A stretch of DNA of 14,702 bases. Origin: Methanobacteriota archaeon (GTDB taxonomy: Archaea; Thermoplasmatota; Poseidoniia; Poseidoniales; Poseidoniaceae). The translations under genes and the position numbers were made by a program. Position 1 is the first letter of the stretch. Every line of letters begins with the position of its first letter. Shown piece after piece: positions 6,989-13,947 of the stretch. Under the pieces are notes generated by a model. That model was not told where the DNA came from and did no database searches. It worked only from the letters and a program-made list of their open reading frames with translations. The DNA lies in NCBI GenBank assembly GCA_002694245.1, contig NZLM01000029.1, forward strand, positions 1 to 14,702, read 5' to 3'.

Positions 6989-7078
6989 ATCTAGCGGATG
7001 TTGTTACGGCAAATAACCATTTTGACAGAAATTATTGCTACAATACGATTACTGGGAAAATACATTTCAAATTGAGAA

Positions 7079-8092
7079 TCACTCAACTGTAAGAATTTCA
7101 GGACCGCCTGAGTTTACCATTATAGTGTGCTCAAATTGACCAATCATTCCTCCGTCATGACACCCCAGAGCGTGATATGTTTCCAGGAACCTAATGCTGA
7201 TCAGTTTTTTTACAAGGGCATTCCACTTGCTCTGTCTACTGGCTTCATCAGCTTCTGGGAATGGTTTCTCTAGCATAGGGAATGCCCATCTTTCTGCAAA
7301 CGGTAAAGTTGAGTATCTTTCCTCGAGATTTCTTGCTAACTGTGCGCCAAGAGGTTTCAATTGTTTCCTTGATAATGCCTTTCTCCACAGCCCTTTTTTT
7401 GTAACTCTGTATATGTTAGATGAATTCCTTGCTCCTATGTTTCGTATCATTCCACTTTTTCCTGTGGTATTGAAGGGTTCAATAGCATAGACAGAACCTT
7501 CCTCAACTACGCCTTTGAATCCTGGGTTATCGGGCCCACATGCGTATGAGGGAACACTAACGCCAGCATGTAATTCCCATGGTTTTAGTTGATGTCCACA
7601 CAGGTTCCTAATCGGCTGGAACCCCGCATCAAGCGAGGGTTGGGCAGCCGCAGCACCCACTTTATGCCATGGAGTTCCTGGATGCATCATCTCAATTGCT
7701 GAATCTCTCGCCTCTCTAGAGGCTTTTATCTGGTCGGTATGATTACCCTTATTTCCAACTTCTATGGTTAGGGCATTATCACCAATGTGTCCGTTTATGT
7801 GAACTCCAACGTCCAACTTTACTAGGTCACCATTTTGGAAGACCATCTCCCTATCCCAGCCCTCTGGGGCAATTGTAGCGTGGTCAGTTGTGTAATGTGC
7901 AGCTAAGTCATCAACTGCGATAGTTACAGGAAATGCCGGGTTTCCACCATTTCTTCGAATGAATCTTTCAGCAGATTGAATGACAGCATCCCATGATTTA
8001 CCTACTGTAATCTCGTCTTTCATCGCTTCTAGCGTACGACGAGCGACATGACCCGCATCATGCCAATACTTCAGACTAGATTCGTCCACCAT
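7079..8092 (-). CDS. map: Methionine aminopeptidase, type II (archaeal)
   Basis: Removes the initiator methionine from new proteins in the cytosol. The 337 residues carry all five metal ligands of the pita-bread fold: D94 (KLDVGVHINGHIGD), D105, H167 (NLCGHQL), E205 (VYAIEPF) and E321 (GQFEHTI). Also present are the substrate histidine H66 in LAAHYT and H175 in LHAGVSVPS. The helical insert between about 228 and 300 that marks type II enzymes is present, so this is not a bacterial type I enzyme. It is somewhat longer than the roughly 295 residues usual for archaeal enzymes, mainly through the insert region. Its ATG lies inside the 3' end of the Sua5 gene (22-base overlap), so the two are translationally coupled. 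It is the last gene of the minus-strand operon. Confidence 0.95.
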   Translation of the reverse strand: MVDESSLKYWHDAGHVARRTLEAMKDEITVGKSWDAVIQSAERFIRRNGGNPAFPVTIAVDDLAAHYTTDHATIAPEGWDREMVFQNGDLVKLDVGVHINGHIGDNALTIEVGNKGNHTDQIKASREARDSAIEMMHPGTPWHKVGAAAAQPSLDAGFQPIRNLCGHQLKPWELHAGVSVPSYACGPDNPGFKGVVEEGSVYAIEPFNTTGKSGMIRNIGARNSSNIYRVTKKGLWRKALSRKQLKPLGAQLARNLEERYSTLPFAERWAFPMLEKPFPEADEASRQSKWNALVKKLISIRFLETYHALGCHDGGMIGQFEHTIMVNSGGPEILTVE

Positions 8093-8652
8093 CTCATCAC
8101 GTCAGGTGAAGGTACAACGCCCTCTCTCATAACGGTTAGCCTCCAACCATGGTTTTCTGACATATCTTTTTCCAATTTTACATATGTGCTGCCTAATCCG
8201 TTTGGGCATATTCCTGGTACAAATTTTTCAACTCCGAGAATTTTTGCTGCTTCTTCAGTATCACAAACTGGGTCAATACCTGATTCATTTGCCGATGTAG
8301 CAGTAATTGGACCATAGTCTTGAGACAATTTAATTGCCAGAGGATGAGCAAAAACTCTGATCGCCAAATTATTCCCGCCTAAACGCTTGTCTTGTTTTTC
8401 TAACGCAGGTAATATTGTTGTAATCCCACCCTCTGTAAATTCAGCAAGCATGTTTTCCAAGAAATCAGGGATATGAACTAAGTTAGACACTTGCCTCATT
8501 GAAGCCACACCAAGACTTACCGGCATTGTATCAGGTCTGTCTTTTGTTTGGTACAAATTATCCAGTCCTTTCTTGATAGGAAGACACCCTAGTCCCGGTA
8601 GCGTACTTGTGGGATAAACTATCAATCCGCCAGCTTGAAGGTAATCCTTCAA
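8071..8652 (-). CDS. Sua5/YciO/YrdC family protein (probable threonylcarbamoyl-AMP synthase)
   Basis: A single YrdC-type domain of 193 residues. Family enzymes make threonylcarbamoyl-AMP from threonine, bicarbonate and ATP for t6A37 of ANN-decoding tRNAs. Visible motifs are IVYPTSTLPGLGC (11-23), K37-x-R39 in TKDRPDTMPVS, LAIRVFAHPLA (96-106), the S120-A-N122 signature in ITATSANESG, GLGSTYVKL and VMREGV near the end. The first motif departs from the common PTDTVYGLG (S for D, LP for VY), so the YciO branch is an alternative. There is no C-terminal Sua5 domain. The start is TTG at 8652: an in-frame stop lies four codons upstream, and the domain needs nearly all residues from here. It starts four bases after the preceding gene and overlaps the aminopeptidase gene. 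Confidence 0.85.
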   Translation of the reverse strand: MKDYLQAGGLIVYPTSTLPGLGCLPIKKGLDNLYQTKDRPDTMPVSLGVASMRQVSNLVHIPDFLENMLAEFTEGGITTILPALEKQDKRLGGNNLAIRVFAHPLAIKLSQDYGPITATSANESGIDPVCDTEEAAKILGVEKFVPGICPNGLGSTYVKLEKDMSENHGWRLTVMREGVVPSPDVMRWWTNLV

Positions 8653-8656
8653 ACAA

Positions 8657-8932
8657 TCACGCCCTTACCCATTCTTTGACGTGGTCCTTTGCGATTTTTT
8701 CTGCGAGTGTGCGATCTTCAGTTTTCACCAATAATTTACCACTGGGGTACAAAGTCAAGTCTGCAGGGCCCGAGAATGTCCATGCTAAGCGTGTACTGAT
8801 TTCGACTGTAAATCCAGCCGCCTCAATCGCTGACCCTACTTTTTCCATGTCTATTTTGTCGACATTATCAACTTCAATTTGCCATGCGGCTCTATTGCCA
8901 CACATCTCCATAACAAATGAATCATCAGTCAA
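8657..8932 (-). CDS. Small conserved-looking protein with a TBP-repeat-like C-terminal half
   Basis: 91 residues, family not firmly recognised. The start is TTG at 8932, supported by GAGGG about seven bases upstream, which overlaps the stop of the preceding gene. An ATG at 8911 has no such site. The segment FSGPADLTLYPSGKLLVK with the following acidic helix TEDRTLAEKIAKDHVKEWV (53-89) has the strand-turn-strand-helix pattern and SGK turn of a TATA-binding-protein repeat. The N-terminal part (WQIEVDNVDKIDMEKVGSAIE) could supply the matching strand and helix. A single TBP-like repeat could bind nucleic acid or dimerise; this is inference. It lies nine bases after the proline-rich gene and four before Sua5, so it is co-transcribed with both. 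Confidence 0.7.
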   Translation of the reverse strand: MTDDSFVMEMCGNRAAWQIEVDNVDKIDMEKVGSAIEAAGFTVEISTRLAWTFSGPADLTLYPSGKLLVKTEDRTLAEKIAKDHVKEWVRA

Positions 8933-8941
8933 AAAAATCCC

Positions 8942-10051
8942 TCAAATGTTTGGCTTATCAGGCAGATTTGCCACTTTGCTGGGGTCTGTCGCAGGTGGCC
9001 CTGGCGGACCTGATGGCGGTCCAGTCGGAGGGCCCTTTGGCCCTGGTGGTGCGGTTGGAGGTCCGCTAGGAGGACCACTAGGTGGCCCTGGTGGACCACT
9101 TGGTGGAGTTGGTGGGCCACTTGGAGGGCCACTTGGTGGAGTTGGTGGGCCACTTGGAGGGCCACTAGGTGGAGATGGTGGTCCAGTGGGCGGAGTTGGC
9201 GGACCGCTTGGAGGGCCACTAGGTGGAGTAGGAGGCCCAGTGGGAGGAGTTGGTGGCCCGGGTGGTCCGCTTGGAGGACCACTGGGTTCTACAGGAGCAG
9301 AATTTAGGGGAGTTAGTTCAGATGTTGGAAGTGCAACATTATCATCTGTGGTTGATTTTGGTGATTCTCTTACAGAAGGTGAAGATGGGGCGTGTGCAAG
9401 AAGCGGGTCTTCACTTCTTGAGGGCTGTGACATAGGGGCCTCCCTTACAGGATTTGGATTCAATATTGGGGCATCTCGAGAATTCTGCCCACCAGTGGTA
9501 GTCATTCCAGTTGATAGCAAATCAATGTCAGCTTTGATTAGAGTCTCACCGCCTTCAGAATTCTCTGCCGCGTATGAAGTAAGCACAACTTTCGTAGGAT
9601 CAATCATTTCCCTTTCTTGCACCTTTCCAAAGTCACCAAGACTTTGGTCAAAAGCACCAGAAAATAATGATGACCCAATTGTGCTTGCCAATTTTCTGCC
9701 TTGTGTAGCACTGTATTCGAAATCAAAAGAAAACGGTCCCATTTTGACCTCTTCGTTTGAGCCCTTTAGTACAAAAGTCCACTCTCCAGAGTCTAGCGGG
9801 AATTCGAAATTCCAGTCTCTTTGAACGCCAGGTCCTAGGCTAGTTACTCCTTCTTGTGAGTGATGCTTAGCACCTGTGTGAGTGATAACTGCTACATCTA
9901 ATCCTCCCATAGGTACAGGGGCTTCGTTTGAGATTGACACTGTGGTTACAACGACGTCTTCATCATCATCATTGATGTCCATTTTGATGTTTATTATTTC
10001 AGCATGCAAGGGACCACTACTTCCAGTCGTTGGTACACTCACGCCGCTCAC
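8942..10051 (-). CDS. Beta-sandwich protein with a long proline-rich (SGPP/TPP) tail
   Basis: 369 residues, function unknown. No signal peptide or membrane segment is visible. Residues about 14-115 look like an immunoglobulin-like beta sandwich (HAEIINIKMDINDDDEDVV; WNFEFPLDSGEWTFVLKGS). Residues 115-185 carry an amphipathic, partly helical stretch ending in LIKADIDLLS, and 186-256 are a Pro/Ser/Asp linker. Residues 257-352 are almost only P, G, S and T in SGPP and TPP units, closed by a short tail (VANLPDKPNI). The tail contains no run of three prolines. The start is GTG at 10051, forced by a TAG directly before it, and without a visible SD site; the true start is uncertain. A reading of the opposite strand through the tail (Gly-rich) is a shadow. 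It lies between the RDD and TBP-like genes in one operon. Confidence 0.75.
   Translation of the reverse strand: MSGVSVPTTGSSGPLHAEIINIKMDINDDDEDVVVTTVSISNEAPVPMGGLDVAVITHTGAKHHSQEGVTSLGPGVQRDWNFEFPLDSGEWTFVLKGSNEEVKMGPFSFDFEYSATQGRKLASTIGSSLFSGAFDQSLGDFGKVQEREMIDPTKVVLTSYAAENSEGGETLIKADIDLLSTGMTTTGGQNSRDAPILNPNPVREAPMSQPSRSEDPLLAHAPSSPSVRESPKSTTDDNVALPTSELTPLNSAPVEPSGPPSGPPGPPTPPTGPPTPPSGPPSGPPTPPTGPPSPPSGPPSGPPTPPSGPPSGPPTPPSGPPGPPSGPPSGPPTAPPGPKGPPTGPPSGPPGPPATDPSKVANLPDKPNI
8996..9283 (-). repeat. Tandem GC-rich repeat encoding the proline tail (33-bp units)
   Basis: The segment is built from 9- to 12-base subunits. Two adjacent 33-base units at 9102-9134 and 9135-9167 differ only in the last base, which points to recent duplication. 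The plus strand is strongly G-rich with many GG and GGG steps. Confidence 0.85.
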
Positions 10052-10101
10052 CTACACAGCGACATAAGCAGCCATACTTGAAGCCAACCGTGTCAAGGAT
10101 A

Positions 10102-10674
10102 CTACCTAAGCCCGCCGCGTGTGGCTACAGGCAACGACCAGTCTACTGCTGCAACAGTATGATTTTTCAGATCCACCGGACTGCGTTTTGTCTCATGACG
10201 ATATGTCATTACTATGTCCCATAAACCGAAAAAAATGCCAATAAACGGTATGACGTACTTTACTTTGTGAGCAGCTCTCACACCCCAGTGGTTTAGTCCA
10301 AGAAGACTTCCATCGTCGTGCACAATGGCAATTCTCATTGCCCTTTGCCCCAATGATCGCCCGTACTGCCTACCTGTATACTTGAAGTATAGCCAGTAAA
10401 GAGTGAGATGTATAATCCAAGAACCAACAACATATGGCGCTTGTGAGGTTAACATCAAGTCAATTGCAACAACATAAATGAAGAAACTATTTCTGGTTAG
10501 TAACGCTAGTACAATTGTGATGAGAAAAGCGTCAAGAGCTAATGCAACTATGCGTTTCCATATTGGAGCGATTAGCATCCCTTCCGGCGCAGTAGCAGCG
10601 ACAGCTGCCTGAGCCATTGTTCCTGGCTTGTGAACGCTAACCGGTGACTCGGCCATGTACAGGGCTTGGGCCAT
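10102..10674 (-). CDS. RDD family integral membrane protein
   Basis: 190 residues with the RDD signature: the basic/acidic pair R41 and D48 in IWKRIVALALDAFLI, the mid-domain GRQYGRSLGQRAMRI (101-115), and a C-terminal charged segment HETKRSPVDLKNHTVAAVDW. Hydrophobic segments lie at about 42-60, 64-77, 80-97 and 140-157. A 35-residue polar N-terminal extension precedes the first membrane helix. RDD proteins are poorly understood; some are proposed to be transporters or ion exchangers. The start is uncertain. ATG 10674 has AAAGGA directly against it, too close for a normal SD, and internal ATGs (10656, 10617) are possible; all keep the full domain. It follows the helicase by 19 bases and precedes the proline-rich gene by 50. 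Confidence 0.82.
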   Translation of the reverse strand: MAQALYMAESPVSVHKPGTMAQAAVAATAPEGMLIAPIWKRIVALALDAFLITIVLALLTRNSFFIYVVAIDLMLTSQAPYVVGSWIIHLTLYWLYFKYTGRQYGRSLGQRAMRIAIVHDDGSLLGLNHWGVRAAHKVKYVIPFIGIFFGLWDIVMTYRHETKRSPVDLKNHTVAAVDWSLPVATRGGLR

Positions 10675-10693
10675 TCCTTTGAAAGTCTGGCCC

Positions 10694-12673
10694 TCAAGAG
10701 TTTACTACATGCCAAGCCATCAAATTTGACTCTGAAACCCAATCTAGCCAACTTGACCACGTTGAATCATTACGAAGAGTTCTATCATCTCCGATTACAA
10801 TTAAACCCCTTTTTGCTCGAGTAAGGGCAACATTAAGCCTCCTGTAATTTGAAAGAAAACCAACATTTCCTTCTTCATTTGAGCGGACCGTTGATAGAAC
10901 AATAATTTCTTTTTCTCTACCTTGATATCCGTCCACAGATTTGACTTCAAGGCCTTGAATCTGCTCGTCTACCATGCTACGAATTAGCCGCACCTGACCT
11001 GCATATGGCGAAATTACTCCGATATCTTCGGGCTTTATGTCGCCGGGCAACAATAAATCATTGACTACTTGGATTACAACCGCTGCTTCGTCCATGTTTG
11101 ATCTAGAGGACCCAGCTTCTTCCTCAATCTCAGCTCCATGAACCGGTACAAAAGCAACAGGTTTGTCCCAATCAGGCCACAAAAAACCAGCTACAGGGGG
11201 GCGATCTTGTTTTCCACATCCATCATCTAGTCTATTTTCGTAAAATCTTGAGGATGGGAATTCGCGAATTGAGGGGTGCATTCTGTACTGAGTTGTGAGC
11301 ATGTGGGCAGTTAACCCGCTGCTGAGTAATCTTTCGAACAGAGGTATCTCTAACCCGTGTTCTTCAGCTCTGCGGCTTGTAACTGTGGGTGGGAGTTGTT
11401 TATGATCGCCAATCAAAATCAACTGTCGAGCGCCTTTGACAATTGGTACAAGAGCAGAGGGTTCTGTTGCTTGTGTCGCCTCGTCGATAAGTACAATCGA
11501 AAATTTCCTTTTGCTCAAGGAAAAGTGCCCAGCACCGATGTTTGTCGTACAGAGAACCTGAGCATTGTTGAGAATTTCGTCAGTAATTTTTTGTTCCAAC
11601 TCCCGTACCTCTCTGTAATTTTTGTTTATATCTCGGTGCGCTAGACCTTTGTCTTTACCTTTCAAATCGTGAAGTTTTTTTCTCATAGCATCGGTTTCCT
11701 CTTTGATGAAAGCAATCTCATCCTGCTTTGGATGTGATGCTATTTTCGCATCTAATGTCGCTTCTCGGAGGCCTTCTCTTACCTTAACTGGTCTACCAAA
11801 TCTGATTGCATCAACTCCAAGATCAATTAATCCCTCTAGTAGATTGTCTACAGCGACGTTTGATTCTGCGGTAGCAAGAATTGGTCCTCGCCCCATTTCG
11901 ATTAGGCACTTGAGCAAGTGTACTGCTGTATGCGTTTTGCCAGTTCCAGGTGGTCCCTGAATCAGGGTTAATCTCTGGTTTGATGCAGAATTAATTGCTT
12001 CTATTTGGCTATCGTCCAGAAGCATTCCTTCAAGGTTAATTGGCCTTTTTTTCTGCCCTCTAATTTCTGGCGGCCTTTTTGCAGACTCCTCAATGTCATG
12101 AGGCTGACATAGTAACAAATCCCGAAGAACTGTACCACCATCACCTTCAGTCGAATGGAAGGCAATCAAGGCTTCATGCATTCTGTCATGTGCCACCCGA
12201 TTTGCTCCTTTGTCCAAACGCCATCCGCCCTTTCTTAGGTCACTTGGTTTATCTTTTGCTACAACCCTAATTCGTGAATTATTTCTATCCAAAACAACGC
12301 CTTCGACAACCTTTTCGCCCCACGGTCTTGCCCTTGAGATAATCACCATGTCGCCGTGACCAAATCGGTGGAATGGGAGATCACCGCCTCCTCTATTTTC
12401 GAATACCAATATTGGGTCTCCAAAAAAACGGCCAGAGGTTCTGCCTGTTAGGTCAAACAATGCTAATCCAGCAGTCACCATTTTTTGCTTAGACCATTTC
12501 TTCCATCGTTCCTCTACTTGTCCAAGTTCATCATCCAATTCCCATCTGATTAGATTGGTAAAGCATTCAAAGTGGTCTTGTGATTTCTTCCACTTCGATT
12601 CATGAGAGACAATTTTACTCTTATTGCCACTGGAGCGAGTGTTCATTCTGCGCACCCCTCCCTTCTCGGACAT
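10694..12673 (-). CDS. Superfamily 1B helicase, Upf1/IGHMBP2-like
   Basis: A 659-residue ATP-dependent DNA/RNA helicase with all family motifs. These are the Q motif LDDSQIEAI (219-227), Walker A GPPGTGKT (240-247), motif Ia ATAESNVAVDN (267-277), Walker B LIDEATQATEP (395-405), motif III IGDHKQLPP (421-429), motif IV TTQYRMHPS (460-468), motif V SVDGYQGREKE (579-589) and motif VI RLNVALTRAKRG (612-623). A coiled-coil-like insert at about 315-370 matches the 1B stalk, and residues 60-150 form the OB-like N-terminal domain of the family. Two starts are possible. ATG 12673 has GAGGT six bases upstream. ATG 12646 has GGAGGGG eight bases upstream and would remove only MSEKGGVRR. It is the first gene of the six-gene operon, divergent from the zinc-ribbon gene. 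The substrate (RNA or DNA) is not decided by sequence. Confidence 0.93.
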   Translation of the reverse strand: MSEKGGVRRMNTRSSGNKSKIVSHESKWKKSQDHFECFTNLIRWELDDELGQVEERWKKWSKQKMVTAGLALFDLTGRTSGRFFGDPILVFENRGGGDLPFHRFGHGDMVIISRARPWGEKVVEGVVLDRNNSRIRVVAKDKPSDLRKGGWRLDKGANRVAHDRMHEALIAFHSTEGDGGTVLRDLLLCQPHDIEESAKRPPEIRGQKKRPINLEGMLLDDSQIEAINSASNQRLTLIQGPPGTGKTHTAVHLLKCLIEMGRGPILATAESNVAVDNLLEGLIDLGVDAIRFGRPVKVREGLREATLDAKIASHPKQDEIAFIKEETDAMRKKLHDLKGKDKGLAHRDINKNYREVRELEQKITDEILNNAQVLCTTNIGAGHFSLSKRKFSIVLIDEATQATEPSALVPIVKGARQLILIGDHKQLPPTVTSRRAEEHGLEIPLFERLLSSGLTAHMLTTQYRMHPSIREFPSSRFYENRLDDGCGKQDRPPVAGFLWPDWDKPVAFVPVHGAEIEEEAGSSRSNMDEAAVVIQVVNDLLLPGDIKPEDIGVISPYAGQVRLIRSMVDEQIQGLEVKSVDGYQGREKEIIVLSTVRSNEEGNVGFLSNYRRLNVALTRAKRGLIVIGDDRTLRNDSTWSSWLDWVSESNLMAWHVVNS

Positions 12674-12769
12674 AGCACGACCTCAGCAACGGTGGTATAG
12701 CATATTGTCGGTGGTCGCGTATAGGTGAGACTTAACAAGGAAATCGTAGCCGAATATATGCTGGTGAAT
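12674..12769. promoter_or_regulatory. Divergent promoter region between helicase and zinc-ribbon genes
   Basis: An interval of about 100 bases serves two outward transcripts. The AT-rich core tatagcatatt (12696-12706) resembles a TATA box on both strands. It lies about 27 bases from the helicase ATG 12673, so that transcript may start very near the gene and favour the second ATG (12646) with its own SD. The exact elements are not certain. Confidence 0.35.
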
Positions 12770-13936
12770 ATGTTCAGGCGCAAACCTGCTGCAGACATTG
12801 AGGGTAAAATATGCCCTTATTGTGAGTTTGTGAATCCTCTAGACGCAGTACAATGTTCCCAGTGTTATTATGATTTGAATAAGTCTGCTAGAGACCAAGG
12901 TGAAGCGGTTTCACAAGAGGTAAGTAATTCTATTTTTGATGAATTGATGTCGGAGGAAGATGACTCATGGCAAGAGGGCGATGCACTCGATGTTGTCCTC
13001 ACATTGGACCAAGATCCATTAGAAGTCGAGCAATATGAAGCAACAGATTTTGAATCCGAGGAACCAGAAAAAATTGACTTTGTGTCTTCAAGTTCTCCAG
13101 AATTACACAGCACAGTTTCACACGAACCAGAGGAGATTACAGCCGATGACATAGGTGAAGCGATTGAAAACGTAGAGAAAATTGACTTTTCGAAAGTAGA
13201 CCCATTTGCTGAAGTAAAGGAACCAGTTCATAGAGGAAAAGGCACAGTATTTTCTCCAAGCACTCCGTCTAAGTTAGATGATGATTTACTTGGCCATGTT
13301 GGTGGTTCTGAATTACCTTCTCTCCCTCCAGAAGATCTTTACGAAAATAGAATAGATTTCACATCTAAGAAGGCTCCTCCTCCAACACCAGAGGTCGCTT
13401 TACCTGCACTTCCAAATTTCGACAAATTACCGGATTCTAAGCCGGCCTCACCATCTAAAGAAACACGTTCGCAACCCGAGGAGCCTCTTGTTGTGGCACC
13501 AAAAGTTGCCCCCCCAATCGAGGCTTTTAGGGAAAATGTGCCAGAGAATACCTCACAACAATCTACACCTGAACCCGAAAGCTCTGCAGAAGAGGATGTA
13601 AGTTCAGAGACAGTCGATGTAATGCCATCTGGGGCCAAGGACCCGAGAATCTGGCCATGGCCGGAATCAGAAGCGTGGGATGCACGGCAAGTTCACAGAG
13701 AAGTTGTAACAGCTCTTGAGCAGGTTAAATCCGGTAAAATATCAGAAGCAACTACCATTATTGACAACCTAGGACCTCATTTAACAAACGATAATATCGA
13801 TTTGATATATCACATTGGAATGGTGTTGAAGCAGATAGGCAGGACTGATTCTGTGAAGAGTATGTTAGAAAACGCAAATATCGTAATGCCGGATAATGAA
13901 CATGTAGCATCTGCCCAAGCACATCTTGGAATATAG
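12770..13936 (+). CDS. Zinc-ribbon protein with long acidic linker and C-terminal TPR-like helices
   Basis: 388 residues from ATG 12770, family not recognised. I chose this ATG because MFRRKPAADIEGKICPYC leads straight into the zinc ribbon; GTG 12725 and ATG 12758 are also in frame, and none has a good SD. The ribbon is C15-x2-C18-x10-C29-x2-C32 (CPYCEFVNPLDAVQCSQC). Residues about 40-300 are acidic, rich in E, D, S and P and probably disordered, with a repeated KIDF motif (EKIDFVS, EKIDFSK). After a tryptophan-rich hinge (WPWPESEAW) come about 80 residues of paired helices (EQVKSGKISEATTIIDNLG; IGMVLKQIGRTDSVKSMLE) like tetratricopeptide repeats. This looks like a scaffold with two binding ends. 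It is cytosolic, with no signal or membrane segment, and forms an operon with the acetyltransferase 11 bases downstream. Confidence 0.8.
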   Translation: MFRRKPAADIEGKICPYCEFVNPLDAVQCSQCYYDLNKSARDQGEAVSQEVSNSIFDELMSEEDDSWQEGDALDVVLTLDQDPLEVEQYEATDFESEEPEKIDFVSSSSPELHSTVSHEPEEITADDIGEAIENVEKIDFSKVDPFAEVKEPVHRGKGTVFSPSTPSKLDDDLLGHVGGSELPSLPPEDLYENRIDFTSKKAPPPTPEVALPALPNFDKLPDSKPASPSKETRSQPEEPLVVAPKVAPPIEAFRENVPENTSQQSTPEPESSAEEDVSSETVDVMPSGAKDPRIWPWPESEAWDARQVHREVVTALEQVKSGKISEATTIIDNLGPHLTNDNIDLIYHIGMVLKQIGRTDSVKSMLENANIVMPDNEHVASAQAHLGI

Positions 13937-13940
13937 GAGG
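13936..13940 (+). promoter_or_regulatory. Shine-Dalgarno site that decides a second CTG start
   Basis: GGAGG begins on the last base of the zinc-ribbon stop codon and is followed by seven bases and CTG at 13948. The spacing is the same as at 2878-2890. The later TTG at 13978 is 37 bases away. Confidence 0.75.
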
Positions 13941-13947
13941 GACTATC

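Larger units (their letters stand above)
6741..7078. other. Gene-free AT-rich intergenic region between aminopeptidase 3' end and pilin promoter
   Basis: The gene-free gap runs from 6674 to 7078 (405 bases), with the pilin leader and promoter in its first part. The remainder holds AT-rich sequence at 6741-6905, a 22-bp palindrome at 6884-6905, a locally GC-richer block at about 6907-7012 flanked by an inverted repeat, and then AT-rich sequence to the end. A short open frame starting at GTG 6907 runs into the aminopeptidase gene and has no family features. I found no tRNA-like fold and no SD site. Confidence 0.6.

Noticed and set aside
6978..7000. GTTCAATC resembling a tRNA T-loop
   Set aside because: The flanking five bases do not pair and there are no acceptor or anticodon arms at the right distances.
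6907..7092. 61-residue open frame in the intergenic spacer
   Set aside because: GTG start without SD, no family features, and it runs into the aminopeptidase 3' end.
8996..9283. Tandem repeats as a CRISPR array
   Set aside because: The units are contiguous coding repeats in frame with no unique spacers.
8607..9824. 405-residue plus-strand open frame rich in GGPLGG repeats
   Set aside because: It is the reverse complement of the proline-rich gene, kept open by the GC-rich repeat, and overlaps three operon genes that have family motifs or SD support. It has no SD or family features of its own.
10052..10054. TAG as a pyrrolysine codon joining MAAYVAV to the proline-rich protein
   Set aside because: A single TAG with no known Pyl protein family and no pyl genes in view; an ordinary stop or start ambiguity is simpler.
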